Shown: positions 56,289-64,000 of the stretch, piece by piece
Numbering within the stretch: position 1 is the stretch's first letter
Layout: every line of letters begins with the position of its first letter
Assembly (NCBI RefSeq): GCF_011067135.1
Contig: NZ_JAAMOW010000006.1
Coordinates: forward strand, 62,001-126,000
Direction of reading: 5' to 3'
DNA length: 64,000 nucleotides
Source: Solimonas terrae
Lineage (GTDB): Bacteria; Pseudomonadota; Gammaproteobacteria; Nevskiales; Nevskiaceae
Translations under genes and position numbers: made by a program
The notes under the pieces: model-generated
What the model saw: the letters and a program-made list of their open reading frames with translations, nothing else
What the model was told of the DNA's origin: nothing
Database searches by the model: none

Positions 56289-56723
56289 GACGTTCTCCGC
56301 CGATCTGACTGGATGCGACCGTTGCCATAGGCCACCTGGCAGTCCGTTTCTGGCTTTCCCGAACGTTAGCATTGGAGCACCGGCTTTCCACCCTCCGAAA
56401 GATGGGGGCGTTCTGTCGCGCGCAGTTTGAACCCCCGGATCGATTTCACGGCGACCAATCTGCTCGACAGGCAAGTCCTTGCTTTGCGCGTCAGGCGGGA
56501 TCTCGCTACGGATGCCACCTGCACTTCATCGCCCGCTTCAATGGCAATTTCGAGGTTCCGAAACCGGAGATTGTGCACGCAGCGCCGGCCAGGCGCTGCG
56601 TGCACCCCTACAAAACGACAGGTTTGCCAGCGCCGGCAATCGTCTATACGTGGGGTATTGACCAGACTTGTGCGGCACGGCTTCGTCGTGTCTCACGAGA
56701 TAATCCAGCGTGGAGGCCGGATA
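56289..56723. other. Divergent intergenic region with a 14-bp perfect inverted repeat
   Basis: No gene is supported between the GH106 and esterase starts. GTGCACGCAGCGCC (56573-56586) and GGCGCTGCGTGCAC (56592-56605) form a perfect 14-bp repeat with a five-base spacer. It has no T tract, so an operator or a stable RNA hairpin is more likely than a terminator. The region must hold promoters for both divergent genes. Confidence 0.5.
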
Positions 56724-57743
56724 GTGCGAACATTCAGACGGATCCTGATGTGGCTGTTCGGCAGCGTCGTCGTCACGCTCGTGGCACTCGTGGGCTATGC
56801 CATGTCCACCGACACGTTTCGGCAGACGGACCCGCAGCTGCTGCTCGGCATTCCGCGCGCAATGTGGTCCATGAGCAAACCGACGCCGACGTTCGCCGAG
56901 CTTCAGGCGCAGGCATCGGACGTTCGTTACACGGAGAAATTCATTCCCGGCATGGCGGGCGATCCGTCGGTGCGCATCATCATCGTCGATCCCGGGCATC
57001 CAGCCGCTGGACGACCCGGAATGCTCGACATGCATGGCGGCGGCTACATGTACGGCTCGCCGGAGCTGAGCATGTCCTACCTTGGCAAGTGGGTCGGCAA
57101 ATACGGGTTTACCGCGGTGTCGGTGGACTATCGTTTGGCGCCGGGCACCCACTATCCGGGCTCGCTGCACGACAACTACGCCGCACTCAAATGGTTCCAC
57201 GACCACGCTGCGGAAATGGGCGTGGACCCGGCGCGCATCGCGATCATGGGCGTCAGCGCGGGTGGCGGTCACGCAGCGGCGCTCAGCATCTTCGATCGCG
57301 ATCACGGCGACATCCCGATCCTGTTCCAGATGCTGATGTGTCCGATGCTGGACGACCGCACCGGCTCGAGCTTCGAGCCAGGCGCCTCTCTTGGGCACCT
57401 GGTGTGGACGCGTGAGGACAATCGAAAGGGCTGGACGGCACTGCTCGGCATGCCGCCCGGCGGGGCGGACATTCCCGACGACGCCGTGCCGATGCGCGTG
57501 AAAGATCTTTCCGGCCTGCCGCCGACTTTCATCTCGGTCGGCTCGATCGATCTGTTTTCAGTCGAGGACGAGCGCTTTGCGCAGAAGCTCAAAGCGGCTG
57601 GCGTCCCGACCGAACTTCACGTCTATCCCGGCGGCTTCCACGCCTTCGAGCTCATCGTTCCCGACGCGAAGATCTCGCAGCAGGCAATGAAGGCGGAAGA
57701 GGACTACCTCGTGCGCGGCTTCGAATTGCCCGCGATGCCGTAG
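56724..57743 (+). CDS. Membrane-anchored alpha/beta hydrolase, acetyl-esterase/HSL-like
   Basis: A 339-residue esterase. An N-terminal membrane helix (about residues 6-28) is followed by the hormone-sensitive-lipase-type oxyanion motif HGGGYMYG, the nucleophile elbow GVSAGGG, the acid in SVGSIDLFSVEDE and the histidine in GGFHAFE. The frame is open farther upstream, but a GTG at 56724 preceded by GGAGG seven bases away starts at the anchor helix. It is divergent from the GH106 gene and followed by a TonB receptor, so removal of acetyl groups from a rhamnose-containing glycan is a reasonable inference. Confidence 0.85.
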   Translation: MRTFRRILMWLFGSVVVTLVALVGYAMSTDTFRQTDPQLLLGIPRAMWSMSKPTPTFAELQAQASDVRYTEKFIPGMAGDPSVRIIIVDPGHPAAGRPGMLDMHGGGYMYGSPELSMSYLGKWVGKYGFTAVSVDYRLAPGTHYPGSLHDNYAALKWFHDHAAEMGVDPARIAIMGVSAGGGHAAALSIFDRDHGDIPILFQMLMCPMLDDRTGSSFEPGASLGHLVWTREDNRKGWTALLGMPPGGADIPDDAVPMRVKDLSGLPPTFISVGSIDLFSVEDERFAQKLKAAGVPTELHVYPGGFHAFELIVPDAKISQQAMKAEEDYLVRGFELPAMP

Positions 57744-57993
57744 CCGATCGCGACAACATCGGCAACCGAAAGCGCGCGGTGACGCAAGCGTCGCCGGCCT
57801 TTCCGCGCGGGCGCTGCTCCCCTTCAATCGGCAATTCCCTTCCCGGACCCGACCCTCACGGTAGGGGACAGTCTCCTTACACATTCCTAGCCTTGCACCG
57901 AGATTGCCGAAAACGGCAGAAGATCGTCGCCCGTCGTCGACCCCATAGCCGACAGTGGCGTCGTCGAATAACTATTACGGTGAGGAGCAGCAG

Positions 57994-60453
57994 GTGAGGA
58001 AACACGATCGGACACGCTCAAGGGGGCTACCCTTTTTCCTGCCTCTGGCAACGGCACTGTACTTTGGGAATTCGGCGCCGTTGCTGGCGCAGGATACGCA
58101 TCCCGAACCCGGAACCGCGCCTTCGCAGGCGCGGGAAAACCCGCCCTCGGATCCGCAGGGTACCGATGCGCCGCCACCCCCAGCGCGCGACGTATCGAGC
58201 GACTCCCTGCCTACGATTCCCGTGACGGGAGATGTCGCGACCGCCCCTCCGGTCGCGGCGTCGAAGCCGCATGAACAGATCGCGGAGATCATCGTGACTG
58301 CCACCAAGCGTGAACAGGCTTTGAGGGATATCCCGGCCAGCATTACGGCGCTCTCGGGGGAAGACCTTGAAAAAAGCAACGCACAGGGCATCGAGGACAT
58401 TGCCAGACTGGTACCCGGCCTCTCGACCACGACACCCGGCGACAGCGGCACCCGCGTCACCATCCGCGGCATCGCCGCACCGGCGGCGACGAATTCGACA
58501 ACCGGCGTGCTGTTCGGCGACGTGTCGTTCAATGATTTCTATCTGCCATTGGTCGTTCTGGATCCCAATCCCTTCGACATCAAGTCGGTTGAAATCCTGA
58601 AGGGACCGCAAGGCACGCTGTTCGGTGCCGGTGCGCTCAACGGAGCGGTGCGTTACGTCCCCGAGCCACCGAAAATGGACGAATGGGAAGCCCGGTACTT
58701 TCTGCAGTACACGCGCGTCGACCACGGAGACACGGCGCCCATCTACGGCGCCGTGGTCAACGCTCCGATCCTCGATGACGACCGCGCTGCAGTGCGCATC
58801 ATGGGATTCAAGCGGCACTCGCCAGGCTACATCGACAATGGTCAACTCGGACGAGACGTCAATCGTGTCGATCAGAAGGGCATTCGCGCGATCGCGGCCT
58901 GGAACCCGGACGAAAATTTGGAGACGACGCTGACGTACGCCTATCAGGCGACCGACAACGCAGACACCAGCGTCGCCGACAACGACGCCGGCGAACTGAA
59001 TACCGACAACCGGCCGCGGCACAGTCCCCAGAAAAACGACTATCGACTCGCCGATCTGGCCATCAAATGGCACCTGAACTGGGCCGATCTGGTGTCGGAT
59101 TCGGCGTATGTCGGCAAGCACAGCGACTCGTTCTTCGACGCATCGTCCCGCCTGCCGGGCAACGGTCAGACCCCGCTGCAACTGGCACAGATCTCCGCCG
59201 GACACTCCGACACGTACAGCCAGGAGTTGCGCCTCGTCTCTCCGCCGAATCCGGACTCGCCGTGGCGATGGCTGGGTGGCGCGTTCGGCTGGCGGCAGAA
59301 GATCGATGTGGAAACCGCCATCCCGCTTTCGGCGGCCCTGCCCGGTGGCCTCAACGACCTGCCGCCTGTGCTGGGCGGCCTCCTTGACTCGATCCTCCCT
59401 GGCGCAAGCGGCATCATCGACGAGCAGGGTCAGATCAATCTGGCTGGTGGAGCGTCTAACGTCCGTATCGAGGAGCTGGCGTTGTTCGGTGAAGTGACGC
59501 GCGAACTCGGTGAGAACTGGGAGCTGACGATGGGCGGACGCCTGTTCCAGACCCGCTCCGGTGGCACGAAACTGAGCGACGGCGCGCTCACCGCGGCAGC
59601 GAGTCAGCAGCTTCAATCGAGCTACACCGCTGACATAAAGCAGCAGGGTTTCAATCCCAAGCTTTCGCTGCTGTGGCATCCGAACAAGATCGTCACCACC
59701 TACGCCGCCGTTTCGAAGGGCTTTCGCGTCGGCGGCCTGCAGCCGGGCGCCAAGGTCCTTCCCGGCGGCCAACAGCCGCCCAAGGCGTTCAAGTCTGACT
59801 CGATCTGGAACTACGAAACCGGTGTCCGAACGAACTGGTTCGGCGGCGCCATGCATTTCGACGTCACGGCCTATTACCTGGACTGGAAGAACCCTCAGGT
59901 CTTCCAGAACGGTGCAGACGGACTGACGATCTACGTCGACAACGCCGGCGGGGTCGCAAGCAAGGGGATCGAGGCGGCGCTGCAGACGCTGCTGCCGTAC
60001 GGATTCCTGTTCAACTTCGCGGGTTCCTGGAGCCGGACCGTCACGACGTCGCCGTTCACCGCGTCCGACGGCAGCGACGTGGCCTCCGGCCGTCGGTGGC
60101 CTTTCGCACCGAACCAGCAATATGCGATGACGCTGGGACACATGGCATCGATCGGGAACTGGTCTCTCGACACGAGTCTGACCTATACCTATCTTGCCAA
60201 GGCGACCACCGATCTCAGCGAAAAGCTGTCGCAGAACATCTTCGACTTCGCACAGGCCGATCTGCAGATCGGCCTCGAGAATCCGGCCCTGCGCTGGCTC
60301 CCGGACATTGGCTTCGTCGTCAACAACCTTGCCGACAAGCGTGGCGTCACGAATCGTTTCGTCGGCAATCTAGAAGGCACCGTCCCTCTCTACGAGGACG
60401 TGACCTACATCCGACCGAGAACCTACACCCTTCGACTGAGCGGCAGCTTCTAG
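57994..60453 (+). CDS. TonB-dependent receptor (rhamnosidase-side locus)
   Basis: An 819-residue receptor. It has a signal peptide ending near APLLAQ, a Pro/Ser/Asp-rich linker to about residue 90, TonB box EIIVTATKREQ, plug motifs VTIRGIAAPAA and ILKGPQGTLFGAGALNGAVRY, and a barrel ending in GSF. A GTG at 57994 with GAGGAG six bases before it is the better start; the open frame has an ATG 13 codons upstream without a ribosome site. The neighbouring GH106 and esterase suggest it imports a rhamnose-containing oligosaccharide, though similar receptors also carry siderophores. Confidence 0.9.
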   Translation: MRKHDRTRSRGLPFFLPLATALYFGNSAPLLAQDTHPEPGTAPSQARENPPSDPQGTDAPPPPARDVSSDSLPTIPVTGDVATAPPVAASKPHEQIAEIIVTATKREQALRDIPASITALSGEDLEKSNAQGIEDIARLVPGLSTTTPGDSGTRVTIRGIAAPAATNSTTGVLFGDVSFNDFYLPLVVLDPNPFDIKSVEILKGPQGTLFGAGALNGAVRYVPEPPKMDEWEARYFLQYTRVDHGDTAPIYGAVVNAPILDDDRAAVRIMGFKRHSPGYIDNGQLGRDVNRVDQKGIRAIAAWNPDENLETTLTYAYQATDNADTSVADNDAGELNTDNRPRHSPQKNDYRLADLAIKWHLNWADLVSDSAYVGKHSDSFFDASSRLPGNGQTPLQLAQISAGHSDTYSQELRLVSPPNPDSPWRWLGGAFGWRQKIDVETAIPLSAALPGGLNDLPPVLGGLLDSILPGASGIIDEQGQINLAGGASNVRIEELALFGEVTRELGENWELTMGGRLFQTRSGGTKLSDGALTAAASQQLQSSYTADIKQQGFNPKLSLLWHPNKIVTTYAAVSKGFRVGGLQPGAKVLPGGQQPPKAFKSDSIWNYETGVRTNWFGGAMHFDVTAYYLDWKNPQVFQNGADGLTIYVDNAGGVASKGIEAALQTLLPYGFLFNFAGSWSRTVTTSPFTASDGSDVASGRRWPFAPNQQYAMTLGHMASIGNWSLDTSLTYTYLAKATTDLSEKLSQNIFDFAQADLQIGLENPALRWLPDIGFVVNNLADKRGVTNRFVGNLEGTVPLYEDVTYIRPRTYTLRLSGSF

Positions 60454-60689
60454 CGGCGCCGTGGCGTGGGCAGACTCGCGGCTGCGGCAGCAACCGTCAC
60501 GACGGCGAATCCATCTGGTGACGTTCGGGTCGTGCAGACCCGCTCGGGTCCTGCATCGTCTTTCCAGGGCACACAGCGACGCCCTCGGCCGACCCCGTCA
60601 GCCGATCATCGTGCGTGTGGCGCGTCCAGGTCGCGGATGCGACAGGCGACCTCATCCGTCATCTGCAGGGTTTGCCGGGAAAGGGGCAG

Positions 60690-61613
60690 CTACTGGATGT
60701 AGACCGGTCCCTGCAATGCGACACCGAGGGGCTTGCCACCCTCGCTGCTCAGCGCCGGATCAATATGTACCGTGTAGCGTCCCGGCGTCACGCCCTGGTA
60801 AACCAGAACATAGGGATTGCGACCGACGGACCAGAGGCCATTCGCGCTCACGCCTTTCTCGTCGAGAACGCGAATGTGCTGCGCAGCGGCGCCTGCGTCG
60901 GCAAGGCTCTTCGAGAAACGAATCACCATGGCATCGGCATGGCTTGCCTGACCGACATACTGGACGCTGAAACCGCGGGCGGCGGGTGACTGCCACCACG
61001 GCTGCAGTGCGTCGATCGCCGCCGGCGGTGGTTCGCGCACCGCAGAGCGCGGCTGTGAGTGCTTCGGCGAGGGGGGTGGTGCCACACGACCAGCATCCGC
61101 ATCCCGCGTCGCGGCATCGGTCGAGAACGGCTCGTCGACGATGGCGCTGGCTGTCGGCTCGGCAGTCGATGCGACCTGCGGCGCGACAGATGCATCGTCA
61201 GTGTTCGCGAAAGCACGCGTCGCGAATCCGTTGTCGGACTGCACCGCAACACTGGTCGCCGATGTCGATGCGTCCACTGCTGTATCGACCGATGATGCCT
61301 CGACGGAGGGCATCACCGCTGTGTCCGTCCGGCTGGCACCTGCCGGCGGCGGCGTGGCCGGCGCGTCTGCATGCGCCACGAGTGCCACTGCTGGTTGCTG
61401 GCTGACAGGCGCCTGGTCCGCCGGTGCGCTCGCCTCGGAAACGAGGGCATCCGTACCGGACTCCGCGGGCAAGGTATGCGCGTCTGCGGACGTCGCCGCC
61501 GTACCCGGCCGCATCATGAAGGTGATCGCCGCGGCGAACACCAGACCGATCACGCCGAGAATGACGAATCTCAGCTTGCCGGGACCGGAGTCCATCATCA
61601 GTTGATTGCTCAT
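60690..61613 (-). CDS. Unrecognised membrane-anchored protein with a C-terminal Ig-like domain
   Basis: A 307-residue protein. Residues 15-35 form one membrane helix; residues 40-200 are low-complexity Ala/Ser/Thr/Asp/Pro, probably a periplasmic spacer. The last 100 residues look globular; the segment from ANGLWSVG to GRYTVHIDPAL recalls the first immunoglobulin-like domain of bacterial alpha-2-macroglobulins (e.g. RYTVxIxPxL with GKxLG), but this is a weak resemblance. AAGGAG five bases before the ATG at 61613 fixes the start. It lies 146 bases downstream of the OmpA gene and may share its transcript. Confidence 0.75.
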   Translation of the reverse strand: MSNQLMMDSGPGKLRFVILGVIGLVFAAAITFMMRPGTAATSADAHTLPAESGTDALVSEASAPADQAPVSQQPAVALVAHADAPATPPPAGASRTDTAVMPSVEASSVDTAVDASTSATSVAVQSDNGFATRAFANTDDASVAPQVASTAEPTASAIVDEPFSTDAATRDADAGRVAPPPSPKHSQPRSAVREPPPAAIDALQPWWQSPAARGFSVQYVGQASHADAMVIRFSKSLADAGAAAQHIRVLDEKGVSANGLWSVGRNPYVLVYQGVTPGRYTVHIDPALSSEGGKPLGVALQGPVYIQ

Positions 61614-61759
61614 TGCCACTCCTTCGAGTTCGTGTCTCGATCGCTACCCGTGTCGCGTTGTCGGCTGATCGAAAAGCCGCTCGGGACGACGAGTTCCGTG
61701 TCTGAATGCGCCTTGCCCGTGAAGCCGACCCCGGCAACGGACGGACGGGATGTCGACGA

Positions 61760-63118
61760 TCACGGCTGGCCCGAGGTGCCCGGAGCCGTTGCCTTGGGAC
61801 CCGGAACGGATTTGCCATCCGACGCCGGCGCAGGCGGAACCGGAAGCGTGGCCATCGCAGCGTCGGGCTCGGACGCCGGCGCATCGTCGGACGCAGGACC
61901 GGTGCCGGCCGTCGCGGAGGCACCGCTGCCGACGATCTTCAACTCCACCCGCCGATTCAGCTCGCGGCCTGCCTCGTCGTGGTTGTCGGCGATCGGTTCG
62001 ATTTCGCCAAACCCGCGGGTCGTCATGCGTTCACCCGCCACGCCGCGTTCAACCAGATACTGCATCACTGCGTCGGCGCGTTGCTCGGACAGAGCCTGGT
62101 TGTAGGCATCGCTGCCACGCGAGTCCGTGTGCCCGTCAATCTCGACCTGCAGATCCGGCGACTTGCCGAGCGCATCGGCGACGCCGTCGAGGATCATTTT
62201 TGCGTTCACCGTCAGTCGTGCGCTGTTGTCCTCGAAGTTCACGCCGCGCAACAGCACGCTGTCGCCGACACCGCAACCCGACAGATCGACACGCTGCCCG
62301 GCCTCGGGCGGCTTGCACGGCGGCGGCAGCGGGCAACCACTCGCATCGACCTGTGCGGTCGCCGGCGTCTTCGGGCACTGGTCCTGCGGATCGGCAACAC
62401 CATCACCATCGCTGTCGACCGGCGAGGCAACGGGCACGACCACTGGCGGCGGCGCCACGGGCGCCGGTTCCGGCGCCGCTGCACCGAGCGGAATCTGTAC
62501 GCCGAGATTTGCAACATAGTCGGTGAATCGAAGCGTGTTGCCGGCACCAAAATCATCGGGACGATGATGCTCGCTATACCGCGCAAGGACTTCGGCGCGA
62601 ATCGCGAAGCGGTGGCCGGCGACATTGAAGCCGAACAACTGACCAAACCCACCTTGCGCATACATCGCATTGAAGACATCGTTCGCGACGCTGGCGCCGG
62701 GCGGTAGCAGTGGTCCGTTGGGATCGGCGACTGCGCGCGCGTAGTCGTCGGCATGCAGCATGCCGACACCGCCGATCGCGTAGAAATTCGGTGCAAAATC
62801 GAACGGCAAGACCAGAAGGTTGGCGCCGATGCCGCCGGCGACTGTACTGCGGTTTCCGGTCGAAGCGCCGAGCACGGCCAGCGAAGCCTGCACTTCGGCG
62901 GCCAGCATGCCGGCGCGATAGCCGGCAAACAGCACAGCACCCGGCCCATTGTTCGCGTGCCAGTGATCATCGGCGACGACGTAAGAAGCCATCGGGCCGG
63001 CATACCAGCCATCCAGCGCATCGGACTGCGAGGCATCAGCAGCAGCTTGCACAGTCACACCACCGCCGGCAAAGCAGACAAGCGCGATCAGCAGAAACCG
63101 CACTGGCAAGAATCTCAT
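61760..63118 (-). CDS. OmpA-family outer-membrane protein with a calcium-type repeat
   Basis: A 452-residue protein. A signal peptide ends near TVQAAA; a beta-barrel domain (about residues 30-225) with an aromatic-Gly alternation follows; then a Pro/Val hinge, one thrombospondin-type repeat with DSDGDGVADPQDQCPKT, and the peptidoglycan-binding OmpA domain with EIDGHTDSRGSDAYNQALSEQRA and NRRVELKI. A Pro/Ala/Ser-rich tail of about 50 residues ends it. It would tie the outer membrane to peptidoglycan. An AGGAGGAG site lies right before the ATG at 63118; the longer upstream frame is not used. Confidence 0.92.
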   Translation of the reverse strand: MRFLPVRFLLIALVCFAGGGVTVQAAADASQSDALDGWYAGPMASYVVADDHWHANNGPGAVLFAGYRAGMLAAEVQASLAVLGASTGNRSTVAGGIGANLLVLPFDFAPNFYAIGGVGMLHADDYARAVADPNGPLLPPGASVANDVFNAMYAQGGFGQLFGFNVAGHRFAIRAEVLARYSEHHRPDDFGAGNTLRFTDYVANLGVQIPLGAAAPEPAPVAPPPVVVPVASPVDSDGDGVADPQDQCPKTPATAQVDASGCPLPPPCKPPEAGQRVDLSGCGVGDSVLLRGVNFEDNSARLTVNAKMILDGVADALGKSPDLQVEIDGHTDSRGSDAYNQALSEQRADAVMQYLVERGVAGERMTTRGFGEIEPIADNHDEAGRELNRRVELKIVGSGASATAGTGPASDDAPASEPDAAMATLPVPPAPASDGKSVPGPKATAPGTSGQP

Positions 63119-63389
63119 CCCTCTCCTCCTGGAAAATTGCAGCCGCAATCTAGTTATGGGCACGCCGAGCGGCGACGCTCGCAATTCAGGACACCGCGTC
63201 GGCCACGCTCGCCGCACGACTTCCCTGCACGTCATCCCGTCGTGCGGAACAGTCCTTGCAAAGCGATCGGTGTAAGGGTGCCCGTCGGACGATGTCGAGT
63301 GACTGACGGCGCGCCGCCGCGCACATCAATGATTGCGACGTCGATTGCAAGCAAGGCAACAGCTGCGCGACGTGCGATCGTGCGGCAAG

Positions 63390-64000
63390 CTAGCGGATGC
63401 CGCCGGCACAGAGCAGCGTCTCGCCGCTGATGTAGTTCGATTCCGGGAAACAGAACAATGCAACCGCGGCCGCAGCTTCCTGCGGCGTGCCGGCGCGACC
63501 CAGTGGAATCTGTGATTCCGCCGCCTTCAGGAAATCGGGATTGACCCCGACCTTGATTTTGCGCCCCTCGATGTCGACCATCGCTCCCGAACCGGCCGGC
63601 GCCTCCGTCAGGCGGGTCTTGATGAGGCCGAAGGCAACCGCGTTGACGTTGACCTTGAAGCGCCCCCATTCCTTGGCCATGGTCTTGGTCATGCCGAGCA
63701 CACCGGCCTTCGCGGTGGAATAATTGATCTGCCCCGCGTTGCCGCTGGTGCCGGCGATCGAGGAGATGTTGACGACTTTGCGGAAATTCTCGATGCCGGC
63801 TTCGGCTTCCTTCTTCGACGCTTCGCGGATGAATCCGGCGGCGGCGCGAAGCACGCGAAACGGTGCCGTCAGATGCACGTCGATCATCGCGTACCACTGC
63901 TCGTCGCTCATCTTCTGCACAACGTTGTCCCAGGTATAGCCCGCGTTGTTGACGATGATGTCGATCCCGCCGAATTGATCGAGGGCGCACTGCGTGAAGC
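63390..64000 (-). CDS. Short-chain dehydrogenase, 3-oxoacyl-reductase-like (5' truncated by window end)
   Basis: The C-terminal 203 residues of an SDR; the N-terminal cofactor-binding part lies beyond the window. The conserved Asn motif is IIVNNAGYTWDN, the Ser/Tyr/Lys triad is in NISSIAGTSGNAGQINYSTAKAG, and the end is SGETLLCAGGI. It has an insertion of about 25 residues after the TRLTEAP segment (a basic stretch with DIEGRKIKVG). Such enzymes reduce 3-oxoacyl thioesters or oxidise 3-hydroxyacyl compounds. Neighbouring genes give no hint of the substrate. Confidence 0.9.
   Translation of the reverse strand, partial: FTQCALDQFGGIDIIVNNAGYTWDNVVQKMSDEQWYAMIDVHLTAPFRVLRAAAGFIREASKKEAEAGIENFRKVVNISSIAGTSGNAGQINYSTAKAGVLGMTKTMAKEWGRFKVNVNAVAFGLIKTRLTEAPAGSGAMVDIEGRKIKVGVNPDFLKAAESQIPLGRAGTPQEAAAAVALFCFPESNYISGETLLCAGGIR

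Overview
The window is dense, GC-rich (about two-thirds G+C by eye) proteobacterial chromosome with short intergenic gaps. RimO, RmuC, PrfC, PdxH, a Spy/CpxRA-type envelope-stress module, three TonB-dependent receptors, an OmpA protein and a probable CAT-anticodon isoleucine tRNA point to a Gram-negative gammaproteobacterium. A Xanthomonadales/Nevskiales-like lineage is my guess from gene content; no rRNA is present to settle it.

Region 1 (1-35000) is mostly housekeeping and envelope functions: the end of an ALDH3-type aldehyde dehydrogenase; a lipoprotein penicillin-acylase-family amidase; a phosphatase-fold hydrolase overlapping a cardiolipin synthase and followed by a bile-acid-symporter-family carrier; acuI/yhdH-type reductase, pdxH and a 2,4-dienoyl-CoA-reductase-like SDR; a PepSY/TonB receptor/DUF2946 metal-uptake group; cold-shock protein, M48 lipoprotein protease, RcnB-like protein, rmuC, nitronate monooxygenase, yegD, rimO, an AEC carrier, a PfpI/DJ-1 protein, a DsbA lipoprotein, an orphan protein, LOG, an MFS exporter overlapping a fatty-acyl desaturase, prfC, a degenerate-GGDEF/EAL protein, and spy-cpxR-cpxA. 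A good CpxR-box match lies between the EAL gene and spy.

Region 2 (35053-36650) is a tRNA-anchored scar: a CAT-anticodon tRNA, short direct and inverted repeats that could be integrase arm sites, a HigBA-like toxin-antitoxin pair with its own palindrome, and two long inverted repeats. No integrase is visible.

Region 3 (36650-53010) is the most interesting. It is a candidate beta-mannoside uptake and degradation locus: SGNH hydrolase, two paralogous GH2 beta-mannosidases, a TonB-dependent receptor, a GPH-family sugar symporter and a double-domain esterase with one dead domain. Two closely related TetR regulators with almost identical recognition helices bracket it. Three perfect copies and one near-copy of the 13-bp palindrome ATACA-N3-TGTAT sit in front of the SGNH gene, both TetR genes and the receptor operon. 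Embedded in it is a phosphoethanolamine-transferase-like enzyme with serine at the usual threonine nucleophile position, next to a membrane PHP hydrolase.

Region 4 (53172-60453) continues the glycan theme with a membrane-anchored GH106-type (alpha-L-rhamnosidase family) enzyme of visibly lower GC, a divergent membrane-anchored acetyl-esterase-like hydrolase and a third TonB receptor. The window ends with an unrecognised anchored protein, an OmpA protein with a calcium-binding-type repeat, and a truncated SDR gene.
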